The notes: a model not told the origin generated them from the sequence alone. A DNA stretch of 33,006 bases from Acidimicrobiia bacterium (GCA_012960315.1 DUBN01000045.1:40407-73412); one strand, 5' to 3'; positions 17,694 through 26,798 are shown, counted from the first letter of the stretch. Program-made: numbers and translations.

Positions 17694-19429
17694 GGCGCAC
17701 CTGAGGGCAAAAGTCCGAGATCAAGCGCCGATTGGATGGCCGATGCCGCTGTGTGTCCCAGTCCGCAAATCGAGGCGTCACCCATCACCGCAGAGATGTC
17801 GTCAAGTAGCTCCCTTTGGGTTTGGTCGGGTCCTTTTGCGTTTATCTGAAGGAGGACCTCGTGCTGTCGCACTGTCCCAATCCGGCACGGAACGCACTGA
17901 CCACAGGACTCATCACGGAAAAATTGGGCGAGACGGCGAGTGACATCCAACATGTTGACTTCATTTGAGAAGACCATCAGCGCCCCTGAACCCAAAGTGG
18001 TCTCATTAGCGGCTGCATCTTCGAGCGTCAGCGGGAGGTCCAGTTTCTCTGGGCCGACGAAACGACCGGCTGCGCCTCCCATAAGGATCGCTTGCAGGTC
18101 CCCCACCACTCCCCCAGCTATTTGCAATAGTTCTCCGAGCGAGACTCCGAAGGGAATTTCGTACAATCCCGGAAATCGTATGTGCCCAGACAAACAAAAC
18201 AATTTTGTTCCAGGAGATCGCTTGGTGCCTAATGACCGGTAGGCATCCACTCCACTGTTCAAAATTTCGAGCACGTTGATCAACGTTTCGGGATTGTTGA
18301 TGACCGTGGGCTCGCCGAATAACCCGCTAGTCGTGGGAAAGGGGGGTTTACTTCGCGGTTCTCCGCGCTGGCCTTCAATTGAGTTAAATAAAGCCGTTTC
18401 TTCGCCACAGATGTATGCGCCGGCGCCTCGTCGGACCTCAATATCGAAGGAGTACTCCGAACCTGCGATCTTGGATCCAAGGTATCCAGAGGCACGGGCG
18501 CTTTGTATTGCATGGTTTAATCGGTGTGTGGCTAGTGGGTATTCGCCTCGGATATAAATCCACCCACGTTCTGATCCGGTGGTAACGCCTGCGATCGTCA
18601 TCGCTTCAATAACCGCGAACGGATCATTTTCCATAATTAGGCGGTCCTTGAAAGTTCCGGGTTCGCTCTCGTCTGCGTTGGCGACAACGTGTTTAGAAGA
18701 TGAGTTCTCCTCAGCAACCGCACGCCACTTGGTTCCAGTAGGAAACGCCGCTCCGCCCCTTCCAGACAAACCAGATGCCTCAAGTGTGCTCAGTACTGCC
18801 TCGGTCCCGATGTTTAGGGCTAGACCCAACGCGTCATAGCCACCATTGGACGTATAAGAATCGATGCTCAGTGGGTCCGCGACACCAAAGCGTCTTAGCA
18901 ATCGGAGAGAGGAGTCACCTCGTTGGGGATGAGAAAAACCATCAGCGTCCGCTGGAACTCGATCGGGCGCTCCGACCTCTTGAATAAACATTGCAGGAGC
19001 GCGCTCACACTGCCCGAGGCAAGGGCTTTCGTGAACTCGCTGTCCGGTTGCTTGGATTTTAGATAGCAGGTCTGCTGAGCCGGCCATGGCGCATGCTGCA
19101 TCAACACAAATGTGGTGTTGAGGGCCCGGGATAGAGGGTTTTTCAGTTGCAAACAAATCGTAAAATGTTGCTACGCCATATGCTTCGGCGGGAGGTACCT
19201 GAAGAACTTCCGCCAAATAATTGAGACCGCCGGGGCTTATCCAACCCTGCGAGTTTTGAAGCAAATGTAGACCAGGGAGCAGTAGGTGCCGTTGCTCACG
19301 ACGGCGCGTTACCCCGCCGCGCACGACTCTCTCTCCCTCACGAACAACAGCTGTTTCGCTAACGAAGGAGTCAACGATTTGTATTTCCTCCGCATCGGGG
19401 CGAGCATCGCCGAATTGGAGGTCAGCCAC
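17690..19429 (-). CDS. NuoE-NuoF fusion: NAD-reducing diaphorase subunit of formate dehydrogenase (FdsB-like)
   Basis: The protein has about 579 residues. The first 160 are NuoE-like: SPGGLNYLAEVL, AYGVATFYDLF, then a [2Fe-2S] site CVDAAC and CLGQC. The rest is NuoF-like, with GLSGRGGAAFPTGTKW for FMN/NADH binding, NADESEPGTFKDR, GAGAYICGEETAL and a [4Fe-4S] site ESCGQCVPCR with a distant SICG. It would pass formate electrons to NAD+. The open frame runs back to 19534. The GTG at 19427-19429 is preferred because it overlaps the stop of the upstream gene (GTGGCTGA) and has GGAA upstream, while residues before it do not look like the family. It sits between the two halves of the catalytic subunit. 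Confidence 0.92.
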   Translation of the reverse strand: MADLQFGDARPDAEEIQIVDSFVSETAVVREGERVVRGGVTRRREQRHLLLPGLHLLQNSQGWISPGGLNYLAEVLQVPPAEAYGVATFYDLFATEKPSIPGPQHHICVDAACAMAGSADLLSKIQATGQRVHESPCLGQCERAPAMFIQEVGAPDRVPADADGFSHPQRGDSSLRLLRRFGVADPLSIDSYTSNGGYDALGLALNIGTEAVLSTLEASGLSGRGGAAFPTGTKWRAVAEENSSSKHVVANADESEPGTFKDRLIMENDPFAVIEAMTIAGVTTGSERGWIYIRGEYPLATHRLNHAIQSARASGYLGSKIAGSEYSFDIEVRRGAGAYICGEETALFNSIEGQRGEPRSKPPFPTTSGLFGEPTVINNPETLINVLEILNSGVDAYRSLGTKRSPGTKLFCLSGHIRFPGLYEIPFGVSLGELLQIAGGVVGDLQAILMGGAAGRFVGPEKLDLPLTLEDAAANETTLGSGALMVFSNEVNMLDVTRRLAQFFRDESCGQCVPCRIGTVRQHEVLLQINAKGPDQTQRELLDDISAVMGDASICGLGHTAASAIQSALDLGLLPSGAP

Positions 19430-21482
19430 GCGAAGTTCCAATGGGAAGCTTGTCGATCCGAATCGATGCGGCTTTGAATTCCGCTGTACCGCTGAGCGGA
19501 TCCCACTCATCGTTGGTGAGAAGGTTGAGGTCAACTAACTCGGGAAAATGGAACGTCGAAAAGGTCAAACCTGCGACTTGGTCTGGTTCAATTTTGATGT
19601 GCATTTCGACTCGGCCCCGAGGTGAGGACACTGACACCCTTTCGCCATCAACGAGATTGAGGTTCAGGGCGTCAACTGGGCTGATTTCGAGATGTGAACC
19701 GGAACGTATCGGAGATTCATATCCGCTGGATTGGACTCCTGTGTTGTAGGAGTCGAGCACTCTGCCGGTAGTTAAACGCAACGGATAGTCGTCGGTTAAT
19801 TGTTCTTTGGGGCCTGCGTAGCGGGTAAGTGAGAAAGGTGCAGGTGCGCGCCCATCCAGGTCGTCCTCCCAAAGCCATCCGTGTAGGTATGGCGTGCCGG
19901 GATGATCAATATTCGGGCACGGCCACTGCAGTCCGCCTTCAGTTTCGAGGCGGTCGTAGGTCATGCCAGCGTGCATTGAAGACAAGGACCGGAGTTCATC
20001 CCATAGTTCTTCGGGAGTATTAGCGGTCCATTTGGCCCCCATGCGTTGAGCAAGTTCGCCAATAATTTCGTAATCGTGTCGACAGTCCCCCGGCGCCTTG
20101 ACTGCGGCTCGCACGCGTTGCACTCGTCTTTCGCTTGATGTCACAGTGCCTTCGGATTCAGCCCAGCCGACAGTCGCTGGAAGCACAACGTCGGCCAGTT
20201 GTGCGGTGCGAGTGAGGAATATGTCTTGAACCACAAGAATGTCGAGTTCAGCGAGGAGTTTCCTAGTGTGGTCGACGTCAGCTTCTGAATCGGCAGGGTT
20301 TTCGCCGATGATGTACAGAGCCGTCAAGTCGCCTCGGGCCATAGCTTCGAACATCAACGATAGGTGGAGCCCAGGTTCCGGATTGATAGGGCCACCGTAA
20401 ACTGACTCAAATTTTGCTCGGACTGAGTCGTCAGCGACATCTTGGAATCCAGGCAGTTTGTTGGGGAGGGCGCCCATGTCACCGCCCCCTTGCACGTTGT
20501 TTTGGCCACGAAGCGGCACTAGCCCCGAACCCCAACGACCGACGTGCCCGGTTAATAAGGCAAGGTTGCAGAGCGACAGCACGTTTTCAACGCCATTGTG
20601 ATGCTCTGTGATTCCCAGAGTCCAAAGAATTTGCGCAGTGGGTGCAGTTGCGTAACCGTGTGCTAATTCCCGTATCGCATTCGCATTAACCCCGGTGGTT
20701 GCTGCTGCTCGCTCCAGCGTGTACTCATCGACATGATCGGCGAAGGCGTCGAACCCTGACGTCGCGTGTTCGATGAACTCTTTGTTGTGGAGATTCGCGG
20801 CAATTATTTCCCTCGACATGGCATTGGCTAGCGATATGTCAGTGCCGACGTCTATTCCGAGCCACAGATCTGCAAATTTGGCAGACGCGGTTCGTCTAGG
20901 GTCGACGGCGAACATTTTGGCGCCTTTAGAAAGTCCTTTAAGGACATGATGAAAATAGATCGGGTGCGCGGCCCTTGCATTAGATCCCCACAACAAAACA
21001 AAGTCCGTATCTTCTACCTCAGCGTAGGAAGAGGTCCCGCCCCCGACGCCAAACACTGTCGCCAGACCGACGACGCTAGGAGCGTGTCAAGTTCGGTTAC
21101 ACGAATCAATATTGTTCGAACCGACGGCAGTCCGGATAAATTTTTGGGCCGCGTAGTTCATCTCGTTGGTGCTTTTCGAACAACTAAAGAGACCAAATGT
21201 TTCATGTCCACGGTCATTTATGGCTTGACTGAAACCGTCCGCTGCACGGGTGAGTGCTTCATCCCAAGAGGCTTCTCGCAGTTCCCCGTTTTCGCGAACC
21301 ATGGGTTTGGTGATCCGTGCTAACGGCTTAGGATGGTCTGTCTTCGAGGTCATAAAGACTCCTGTTTCGCGATTGCCGTGGAGAGACGAACCTCTTTCAG
21401 TGTACGGGGCATCTAAGGCCAGCCTCAGCGCAGTCGGCCTTTCGAATACGGAAATGCGACGGTGTTCGGTAACCGACTCCAT
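19422..21482 (-). CDS. fdhA: Catalytic (molybdopterin) part of formate dehydrogenase, selenoprotein with in-frame UGA
   Basis: Two open frames, 21482-21087 and 21086-19422, are in the same phase and separated only by TGA at 21087-21089. Around it the translation reads NNIDSCNRT-U-HAPSVVGLA, the exact place where E. coli FdhF has ARV-U-HGPSVAGL, so UGA most likely encodes the metal-ligand selenocysteine. Downstream are TGHVGRWGSG, PLRGQNNVQGGGDMGALPN and a molydop-binding C-terminal domain. Read through, the product has 686 residues with Sec132. The [4Fe-4S] N-terminal domain is missing and is found at 16827-17693. A second start at 21353, with AGGAG 5 bases upstream, would give 643 residues and Sec89. 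The upstream 43 codons look coding, so the longer form is listed. It oxidises formate to CO2. Confidence 0.88.
21058..21089 (-). promoter_or_regulatory. Bacterial SECIS-like element after the fdhA UGA
   Basis: On the minus strand TGA (21089-21087) is followed by 18 bases and then the loop GGTCT (21068-21064). The loop is closed by a 6-bp stem, GTCGTC (21074-21069) with GGCGAC (21063-21058). As I remember it, the E. coli fdhF SECIS has the same GGUCU loop sequence, also 18 bases after its UGA. This is what SelB needs to direct selenocysteine insertion. Folding was done by eye. Confidence 0.78.
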
Positions 21483-21544
21483 CTCGAGAAATCTTGTGAG
21501 TAGTTGCCGGTTCAGGGAATAGATCAGTTGGCACCTGGCAACCC

Positions 21545-21563
21545 TGTTCCACGATGTGGCACA
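21545..21563. promoter_or_regulatory. Candidate IclR operator, site 2 (fdh / iclR divergent region)
   Basis: TGTTCCAC-GAT-GTGGCACA is an 8-3-8 dyad with one mismatched pair between the arms. It lies 20 bases before the iclR start codon and 63 bases before the upstream fdhA start, so it could control both directions, including autoregulation of iclR. It shares its core with sites at 6534-6552 and 26810-26828. Confidence 0.65.
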
Positions 21564-21582
21564 CTCGGGACGGAGGTTTCTA

Positions 21583-22326
21583 ATGGCAGTCGTGCAATCG
21601 GTACACAGGGCGTTCGCGATTTTGCGAGCACTTTCTTCTGGTCCGCTAGGAGTGACTGAGGTATCTCAGCGAGTGGGATTGCCCAAAAGTACCGTGGCCC
21701 GCTTGTTGGCGGCTCTTGAAGAAGAAGGGGCAGTGCGTCAAGGTCAAGCTGGTAGTCGATATTCGTTGGATGATGGACTTCTTGATCTGGCGGGCGAAAT
21801 CGGTGGTAATCGAACCTTGCTAGCGGTGGCTCGATCGCATTTATTGGACTTGGTCGACTCAATTGGTGAGACCTCAGGTATCGGAGTGAGGGAAGGCCGG
21901 GAGATCTACTACGCCGACCACGTTGAGTTCGATAGCCAAGTTCAGGTCAGGAATTGGACTGGAGAACATGCCCCTCTACATCTTGTTCCATCTGGCCTGG
22001 TGTTTTTGGCACACATGAAAACCGAAGAAGTTGACGCTTATTTAGATGAGACTTTGGAGGTTACGACCGCTCGGAGCGAAGCAGATCCGGTGAAGATTCG
22101 ACAACGCCTTGAACAAATTCGCAGAGTCGGGTATTGCTGGGGACACCAGGAATTCGCCGAGGATCTCAACTCAATGGCAGCACCTGTTTTCAACGCTAGG
22201 GGCAACCTGGTCGCGGCTCTCCACGTCCACGGACCTGCCTACCGGTTCCCTGACCCTGAGCAAACGCACGACTTGGGTATCCTGTTGGCCGCTACTTGCG
22301 AGCGGATGACTCTTCAGCTCGGTTGA
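21583..22326 (+). CDS. IclR-family transcriptional regulator
   Basis: The protein has 247 residues. An N-terminal winged helix (about 1-65: VHRAFAILRALSSG, VTEVSQRVGLPKSTVARLLAALEEEGAV) is followed by the GAF-like IclR effector domain (about 75-245), ending with the usual MAAPVFNARGNLVAALHVHGPAYR. The frame is open from a GTG at 21556, but GGAGG (21572-21576) is 6 bases before the ATG at 21583, and the GTG falls inside the operator palindrome, so 21583 is chosen. It is divergent from the formate dehydrogenase genes and convergent with etfA. It is the only regulator in the window and the best candidate to bind the shared palindrome. Its effector may be a betaine, dimethylglycine or another pathway intermediate (inference). 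Confidence 0.93.
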   Translation: MAVVQSVHRAFAILRALSSGPLGVTEVSQRVGLPKSTVARLLAALEEEGAVRQGQAGSRYSLDDGLLDLAGEIGGNRTLLAVARSHLLDLVDSIGETSGIGVREGREIYYADHVEFDSQVQVRNWTGEHAPLHLVPSGLVFLAHMKTEEVDAYLDETLEVTTARSEADPVKIRQRLEQIRRVGYCWGHQEFAEDLNSMAAPVFNARGNLVAALHVHGPAYRFPDPEQTHDLGILLAATCERMTLQLG

Positions 22327-22335
22327 CGGCCAATC

Positions 22336-22357
22336 AGCGACCCACCCCAACGTCGCT
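22336..22357. terminator. Possible bidirectional terminator between iclR and etfA
   Basis: AGCGAC (22336-22341) and GTCGCT (22352-22357) form a 6-bp stem in the 32-base gap between the two convergent genes. The T content after it on the plus strand is modest (CTTAGCTTCT), so termination strength is uncertain. Confidence 0.4.
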
Positions 22358-22358
22358 C

Positions 22359-23333
22359 TTAGCTTCTACGTCTCTTAACTTCTTCGATGACTGCCGGGAT
22401 GACTTCGTGGAGGTCCGCGATAACCGCGTAACCGGCTTTGGTAACCATGTTTGCTTCGCGGTCTGTGTTGATGGCAAGAATATTTTTTGATGCCATCGCG
22501 CCTACCCAATGCTGGATAGCCCCTGAGATGCCACACGCGATGTAGATCTCGGGCGCAATGCGAGTGCCGGTCTGGCCCACCTGGTCGGTGTGGCTTCGCC
22601 AACCATTGTTGGTGACTGCCCGAGAGCAGCCGACGCGGCCGCCGAGAAGGTCTGCTAATTCCTCCAGTTGGGCGAAACCCTCGGCAGAGCCCACGCCGCG
22701 GCCGCCGGACACCACTACGGATGCCGTCGAGAGGGTGACCCCCTCGGTCAGCGTCACGCGATCCCGAATAACTGTCCGCCCCAAAGTGGGGTCCAGTTCT
22801 ACCTCAACGGTTCGAACTTCTATCTCATTGTCCCCAGGGAAGAAGGCGGGTTCAATCGAATGGTGGTTATAGGACGCTATGAGCAGCTCTGAGTCAACAA
22901 CGATGTCTTCTAGGAGGGATCCACCCCACTGAACCCGAGTTATTTCCCACGCATCGCCACGTTGAACGACGGTGCTGTTAGCGGCGAAAGGGGCACTCAA
23001 CCTTGCGGCAACTTGCGCTAACACCTCATTGCCGCGGTCAGTTCCAACTGAGAGGATTACGGACGGCGAACACTGGTTTGCGAGTTCGACAATGGCCTGG
23101 CCCCATGTTTCTGGGCCGTAATCGGATAGAACCGGAGAGGTCAGACAATAAGCGAACTGCACTCCGTACTCCGCGCACATCGTTCCAAGGCCCTCGGCGG
23201 CTTGCCCGACTAAGACAGCAGCGGTTTTTTGAGACAGCCTTTCTCCCAGTTCTCTGGCGGCAGTTAGAGCCTCGCCCGCCGAGGGTGATAGTTGTCCTTG
23301 GTCGTGTTCCACGAAAACCAAAATTTCGCCCAT
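22359..23333 (-). CDS. etfA: Electron transfer flavoprotein, alpha subunit
   Basis: The protein has 324 residues. The C-terminal FAD domain is clear: CSRAVTNNGW, DQVGQTGTRIAP, YIACGISGAIQHWVGAM and NILAINTDREAN. With EtfB it forms a soluble heterodimer that takes electrons from flavin dehydrogenases and hands them to ETF:quinone oxidoreductase. The start is taken as the ATG at 23331-23333, which overlaps the etfB stop (TGATG) and has GGGGG 7 bases upstream. A GTG three bases earlier is possible. It is the last gene of the operon running DMGDH-like, etfB, etfA, so its electron donor is most likely that dehydrogenase. The SAR of alanine, glycine and Val-rich N terminus is ordinary for EtfA. Confidence 0.96.
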   Translation of the reverse strand: MGEILVFVEHDQGQLSPSAGEALTAARELGERLSQKTAAVLVGQAAEGLGTMCAEYGVQFAYCLTSPVLSDYGPETWGQAIVELANQCSPSVILSVGTDRGNEVLAQVAARLSAPFAANSTVVQRGDAWEITRVQWGGSLLEDIVVDSELLIASYNHHSIEPAFFPGDNEIEVRTVEVELDPTLGRTVIRDRVTLTEGVTLSTASVVVSGGRGVGSAEGFAQLEELADLLGGRVGCSRAVTNNGWRSHTDQVGQTGTRIAPEIYIACGISGAIQHWVGAMASKNILAINTDREANMVTKAGYAVIADLHEVIPAVIEEVKRRRS

Positions 23334-24100
23334 CACAGCACCCCCAACTCGTCCAGTAAATCGACTACTCGCGCGGCGGCGGCTGCGCTCTCGCCTAGGA
23401 CATTGGTTTCCGTGACTCTTTCCTCGGGCCGATGAAGACGAACCTTGTTCTGTCCTCCTGGGTGCACCTCGATAGGGGCGATAGCAATTTCAGCTTTCTT
23501 GGAGGCGAGTCGGCCTTTCATTGTGGGATAGCGAGGGAGGTTGATACCCTCGCGGATCCCGAGCACCGCTGGCGCTTCAAGCTGATAGACCTCTACGCCG
23601 GTGTCTACCTCGCGCCGGGCCGTGAAAACACGGTCGTTGATCTCTATGCCTTTGATGCCATTAACGATGGGGCGATCCAACGCGACGGCGACCCTAACTC
23701 CTACCTGGAAGCCACCCGCATCCGCGGATTCGTTTCCAAACATAATGAGGTCAAACTGGCCGTCCTCTGCTTCTAACTTGTTGACGGCTTGGGTGATCGC
23801 GTTCGCGGTGCGCTCAGGGTCCCAATCGCCTCCGCTGTTGTTGGGGATCAGCACAAAGTCAGTGCCCCCGACGCTCGCGGCGTAGCGGAGTTGCTCTTCC
23901 GCTTCGGTTGGCCCGGCGGTTAGGACCGTAACGGTCCCACCATGTTCCTCAATGATCTGCGCGGCTTCTTCGAGAGCGCACTCTTCGTGAGGGCTCGTTG
24001 TGAAGCCAAGGTGGGCAGTATCTACATTTAGCTGGTCAGGGCTTATGTTGATGCGTGAACCCGGAGCAGGTACTCGTTTCACGCAAACCAGAACCCGCAT
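23333..24100 (-). CDS. etfB: Electron transfer flavoprotein, beta subunit
   Basis: The protein has 255 residues, the normal EtfB length. It begins MRVLVCVKRVPAPGSRI, with the typical SPHEECALEEAAQI, DLIMFGNESADAGGFQVGVRVAVAL (read as two parts) and, near the end, PRYPTMKGRLASKKAEI, which matches the EtfB signature region of the AMP site and recognition loop. It is expected to bind AMP and pair with EtfA. AAGGAG is 5 bases before the ATG. It follows the dimethylglycine dehydrogenase-like gene after 36 bases and overlaps etfA by one base, which marks a dedicated ETF for the methylated-glycine oxidation step. Confidence 0.96.
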   Translation of the reverse strand: MRVLVCVKRVPAPGSRINISPDQLNVDTAHLGFTTSPHEECALEEAAQIIEEHGGTVTVLTAGPTEAEEQLRYAASVGGTDFVLIPNNSGGDWDPERTANAITQAVNKLEAEDGQFDLIMFGNESADAGGFQVGVRVAVALDRPIVNGIKGIEINDRVFTARREVDTGVEVYQLEAPAVLGIREGINLPRYPTMKGRLASKKAEIAIAPIEVHPGGQNKVRLHRPEERVTETNVLGESAAAAARVVDLLDELGVL

Positions 24101-24136
24101 CGATTCTCCTTAGTGACGGTGTTGATGTGACTGGCC

Positions 24137-26662
24137 TTAAGCTTTCATGCGCCCATTGTCAGGGTCAAAAAGAGCCAAGTTGGCTCCGGTGGCGGCGACC
24201 TTCACAGGATAGTTTTCGTTCTGATACATGACTTGTAGATCAGTGCCGATTTCACATAGATCAGTTGGCAAATAGGCCATCAAGAGATATTTACCAACGG
24301 AGGGAGCGTTACCGGCCGTAGTGACCCTGCTAACTCTGCCTTTTGCGTCGACGATACGTTCGCCGCTCGACGTCAGTATTGGTTCATTCCCAGCACCCAT
24401 GGGAAACCGATTGTAACCGTCAATGCACGCGTGACTTTCGACCGTGAGCACACACAATTGAGCGCAAGGAGCTCCTTCGCGGGCGGTCAGATAGGCCTCT
24501 TTGCCGATGAAGTCAGCAACCTTCACCTTCGGTCGCGCTAAGCCAGCCTCGACGGGCGTGTATTCGCTGTCTAACTCGGCGCCCATCAAGCGGTAGCCCT
24601 TCTCGATCCGACCGCTGGTGCCGTAGACCGCCGCGCCCACTGGGCGAAGATCGAAGTTGGATCCCTGATCGATGATGGCGTCCCACAATGCAAGTCCATG
24701 TTGCGTTGGCGTGTAGATCTCGAAGCCAGCGTCCCCTACGTACGACACTCGAAACATGTCTGTCGGAAGGCCAGCAATCAGGACCTCCTGGCAGGTGCCG
24801 TAAGGGAACGCGCTTTGATCGAGATGTGATTCGGTTATCCCTTGAAGAATCGAAATTGCGTTCGGACCCCAAACGCCAAAAGTACACAAACCATTAGTTC
24901 GATTTTCGAACTGAACGGTGCCATCTCCGGGGAGGTTGTGTCGGAACCAGTACTCGTCGCGCCCACCGTCAAAGGCTCCGGTGATGATCCGGAACCTGTT
25001 GTGTCCCAACCTCAGAATCGTTAAATCTGACCGAAATCCGCCTGAACTGTTCAGAACTGGAGTGTAAATCGAACCACCAATTTTGACGTCACACTTGTTG
25101 ACGACCATGTGTTCGATGTAATCGAGAACTCCGGGACCACTGACTTCGAAAACCTGGAACGCTGAAAGGTCGACAATGCCCGCTTGGTCGCGCATGTGCA
25201 GGTGTTCAGCATCAGAGATGGGGGTCCACCAACGCGCGTCCCATTCGTGGTCTCGCCCTGGAACCTCGTAAGTGGCGACTAAATCGCTGTTGGACTCGTA
25301 CCAGTGTGGGCGTTCCCACCCACCGGCTTCGAAATAAAACGCTTCGAGTACGTCAGTGCGAGCTTTGACGGGCCCCGTGGTGATGTCTCGTCTTGTCGCC
25401 CACTGCTCTCTGGGGTGCACGATGCCGTAGGTCTTGTTGAAATGTTCCTCAGCGCGCGCCTCGATGTGATGAACGTTGCGTTGCTGTGGGTAGAAGCGAG
25501 CGATGTCGGCGCCATGTGGGTCAGTCAAATGCGGGTAACCGTGAGTCATCCATTCGGCTACTAGCCGTCCAACTCCTGGGCCTTCTTTGACCCAAACAGC
25601 TGCTGCCGACCACAGATTGTCAACCTCCACTGTCGGCCCTAGCACAGGGTTGGCGTCAGGTGTCAGTGAGAGCAAACCGTTAATCGCGTACTTAATTTCT
25701 CCGTCACCCAAAAACTCCATCAACTCGATGGCTTCCTCCATTTGTTGGTCGAAGTCGTCTGCGGTGAAGGGCATTTCAGTCGGACTGAGTGCCGCTTCGT
25801 TATTGGAGGGAATTTCGTCAACTCGGTGGAGGATTGGTCGGTGGGCGTAGGAGCCGACTTCCATGGAGCCCGCAGATTGGCGTTCATAGCAGAAGGTGTC
25901 CATGTCGCGAACGATGGGATAGGCCAGTTCTTGCTGAGTTTCCACCAAGACATCAAATGGACCGACATCGGCCATTTGGTGAACCGCCGGGGTAAGCGGA
26001 ATTGTCGCGCCCGCCATTTCGGCCAGTCGGGGACTCCAAACGCCGCAGGCGATGACAACGGTCTCGCATTCGATGCGGCCCTTGTCCGTCAGCACGGCCT
26101 GGACTAGGGGCTTGTTTGGTCCTGTCGAAGTTTCGATATCGATGACTTCTGTATTTGCAAATACTTGCAAGCTCCCGGCATCTTGCGCCTTTTTGCGCAT
26201 CTGAGTGCCAGTTTCGAGCGAATCAACGGCACTCACGCTCGGGGTATAGAAGCCCCCAAGGATGACGTCGACGGAAATGAATGGGACACGTTCCTTTACC
26301 TCTGCCGGGGTAAGGAGTTCCGATGGGATTCCCCAGCAGGTAGCGGAGGTCATCCGTCGCTTGAACTCTTCCAATCTCTCCGGAGTTCGGGCTACTTCAA
26401 TGCCACCGCATGTGTTCTGAAGTCCCAATTCCTCGTACTGCTTTTGACTGTCCAAAGTGAGATCAACGATTTCCTTTGAATGGTCCGCTGGGAAAATGAA
26501 ATTCGAAGCGTGGCCTGTTGATCCTCCGGGGTTTGGTAATGGTCCTTTGTCGAGGAGCACGATGTCATCCCAACCCATATCGGTTAAATGCCCGACAAGG
26601 CAGTTTCCGACGATGCCAGCACCGATTACGACGCATTTGGCTTTTGTTGGAAAATCACTCAC
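24137..26662 (-). CDS. Dimethylglycine/sarcosine dehydrogenase, DAO-GcvT fusion
   Basis: The protein has 841 residues, the size of dimethylglycine or sarcosine dehydrogenases. An N-terminal FAD-dependent DAO domain (about 1-400) has VVIGAGIVGNCLVGHL and then GGSTGHASNF, whose His is at the place of the covalent FAD histidine in this family. A bridging FAO_M segment follows (about 400-460). The rest is an aminomethyltransferase fold (GcvT, about 460-740, plus its C-terminal barrel to 835) that uses THF to capture formaldehyde as methylene-THF. Electrons would go to the ETF encoded just downstream. The start is GTG at 26660-26662 with GAGGG 5 bases upstream. Whether dimethylglycine, sarcosine or both are used cannot be told from sequence. 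Confidence 0.9.
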   Translation of the reverse strand: MSDFPTKAKCVVIGAGIVGNCLVGHLTDMGWDDIVLLDKGPLPNPGGSTGHASNFIFPADHSKEIVDLTLDSQKQYEELGLQNTCGGIEVARTPERLEEFKRRMTSATCWGIPSELLTPAEVKERVPFISVDVILGGFYTPSVSAVDSLETGTQMRKKAQDAGSLQVFANTEVIDIETSTGPNKPLVQAVLTDKGRIECETVVIACGVWSPRLAEMAGATIPLTPAVHQMADVGPFDVLVETQQELAYPIVRDMDTFCYERQSAGSMEVGSYAHRPILHRVDEIPSNNEAALSPTEMPFTADDFDQQMEEAIELMEFLGDGEIKYAINGLLSLTPDANPVLGPTVEVDNLWSAAAVWVKEGPGVGRLVAEWMTHGYPHLTDPHGADIARFYPQQRNVHHIEARAEEHFNKTYGIVHPREQWATRRDITTGPVKARTDVLEAFYFEAGGWERPHWYESNSDLVATYEVPGRDHEWDARWWTPISDAEHLHMRDQAGIVDLSAFQVFEVSGPGVLDYIEHMVVNKCDVKIGGSIYTPVLNSSGGFRSDLTILRLGHNRFRIITGAFDGGRDEYWFRHNLPGDGTVQFENRTNGLCTFGVWGPNAISILQGITESHLDQSAFPYGTCQEVLIAGLPTDMFRVSYVGDAGFEIYTPTQHGLALWDAIIDQGSNFDLRPVGAAVYGTSGRIEKGYRLMGAELDSEYTPVEAGLARPKVKVADFIGKEAYLTAREGAPCAQLCVLTVESHACIDGYNRFPMGAGNEPILTSSGERIVDAKGRVSRVTTAGNAPSVGKYLLMAYLPTDLCEIGTDLQVMYQNENYPVKVAATGANLALFDPDNGRMKA

Positions 26663-26718
26663 TTTGGCCCTCTTTGCTTGGCATTTTCACTTTGAGGTAA
26701 CTCTAGAAGCGCTACTGA

Positions 26719-26746
26719 ATAACGGGGTGCAAACTTACTCCGTTAT
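26719..26746. repeat. Inverted repeat in the leader of the DMGDH-like gene
   Basis: ATAACGG (26719-26725) and CCGTTAT (26740-26746) are perfect 7-base arms separated by 14 bases, so half-site centres are about two helical turns apart. It lies 57-84 bases upstream of the GTG start. That spacing fits a dimeric regulator site. It could also be an RNA hairpin in the leader. It differs from the IclR-type palindrome. Confidence 0.45.
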
Positions 26747-26798
26747 CCCGCCCGTTCTACCACCATGGGGCCTGGTCTGAACCCTCGCATGCATTCTG

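Noticed and set aside
19422-21482. Formate dehydrogenase catalytic gene as a nonsense-mutated pseudogene
   Set aside because: The stop is TGA at the precise selenocysteine position, the frame continues with full conservation, and a SECIS-like hairpin follows at the expected distance.
21556-21582. GTG at 21556 as the iclR start
   Set aside because: It lies within the palindrome and has no ribosome-binding site, while GGAGG directs the ATG at 21583.
23305-23312. TGTTCCAC as a further IclR site inside etfA
   Set aside because: Only one half-site is present; the other arm (AACCAAAA) does not match and it is within coding sequence.
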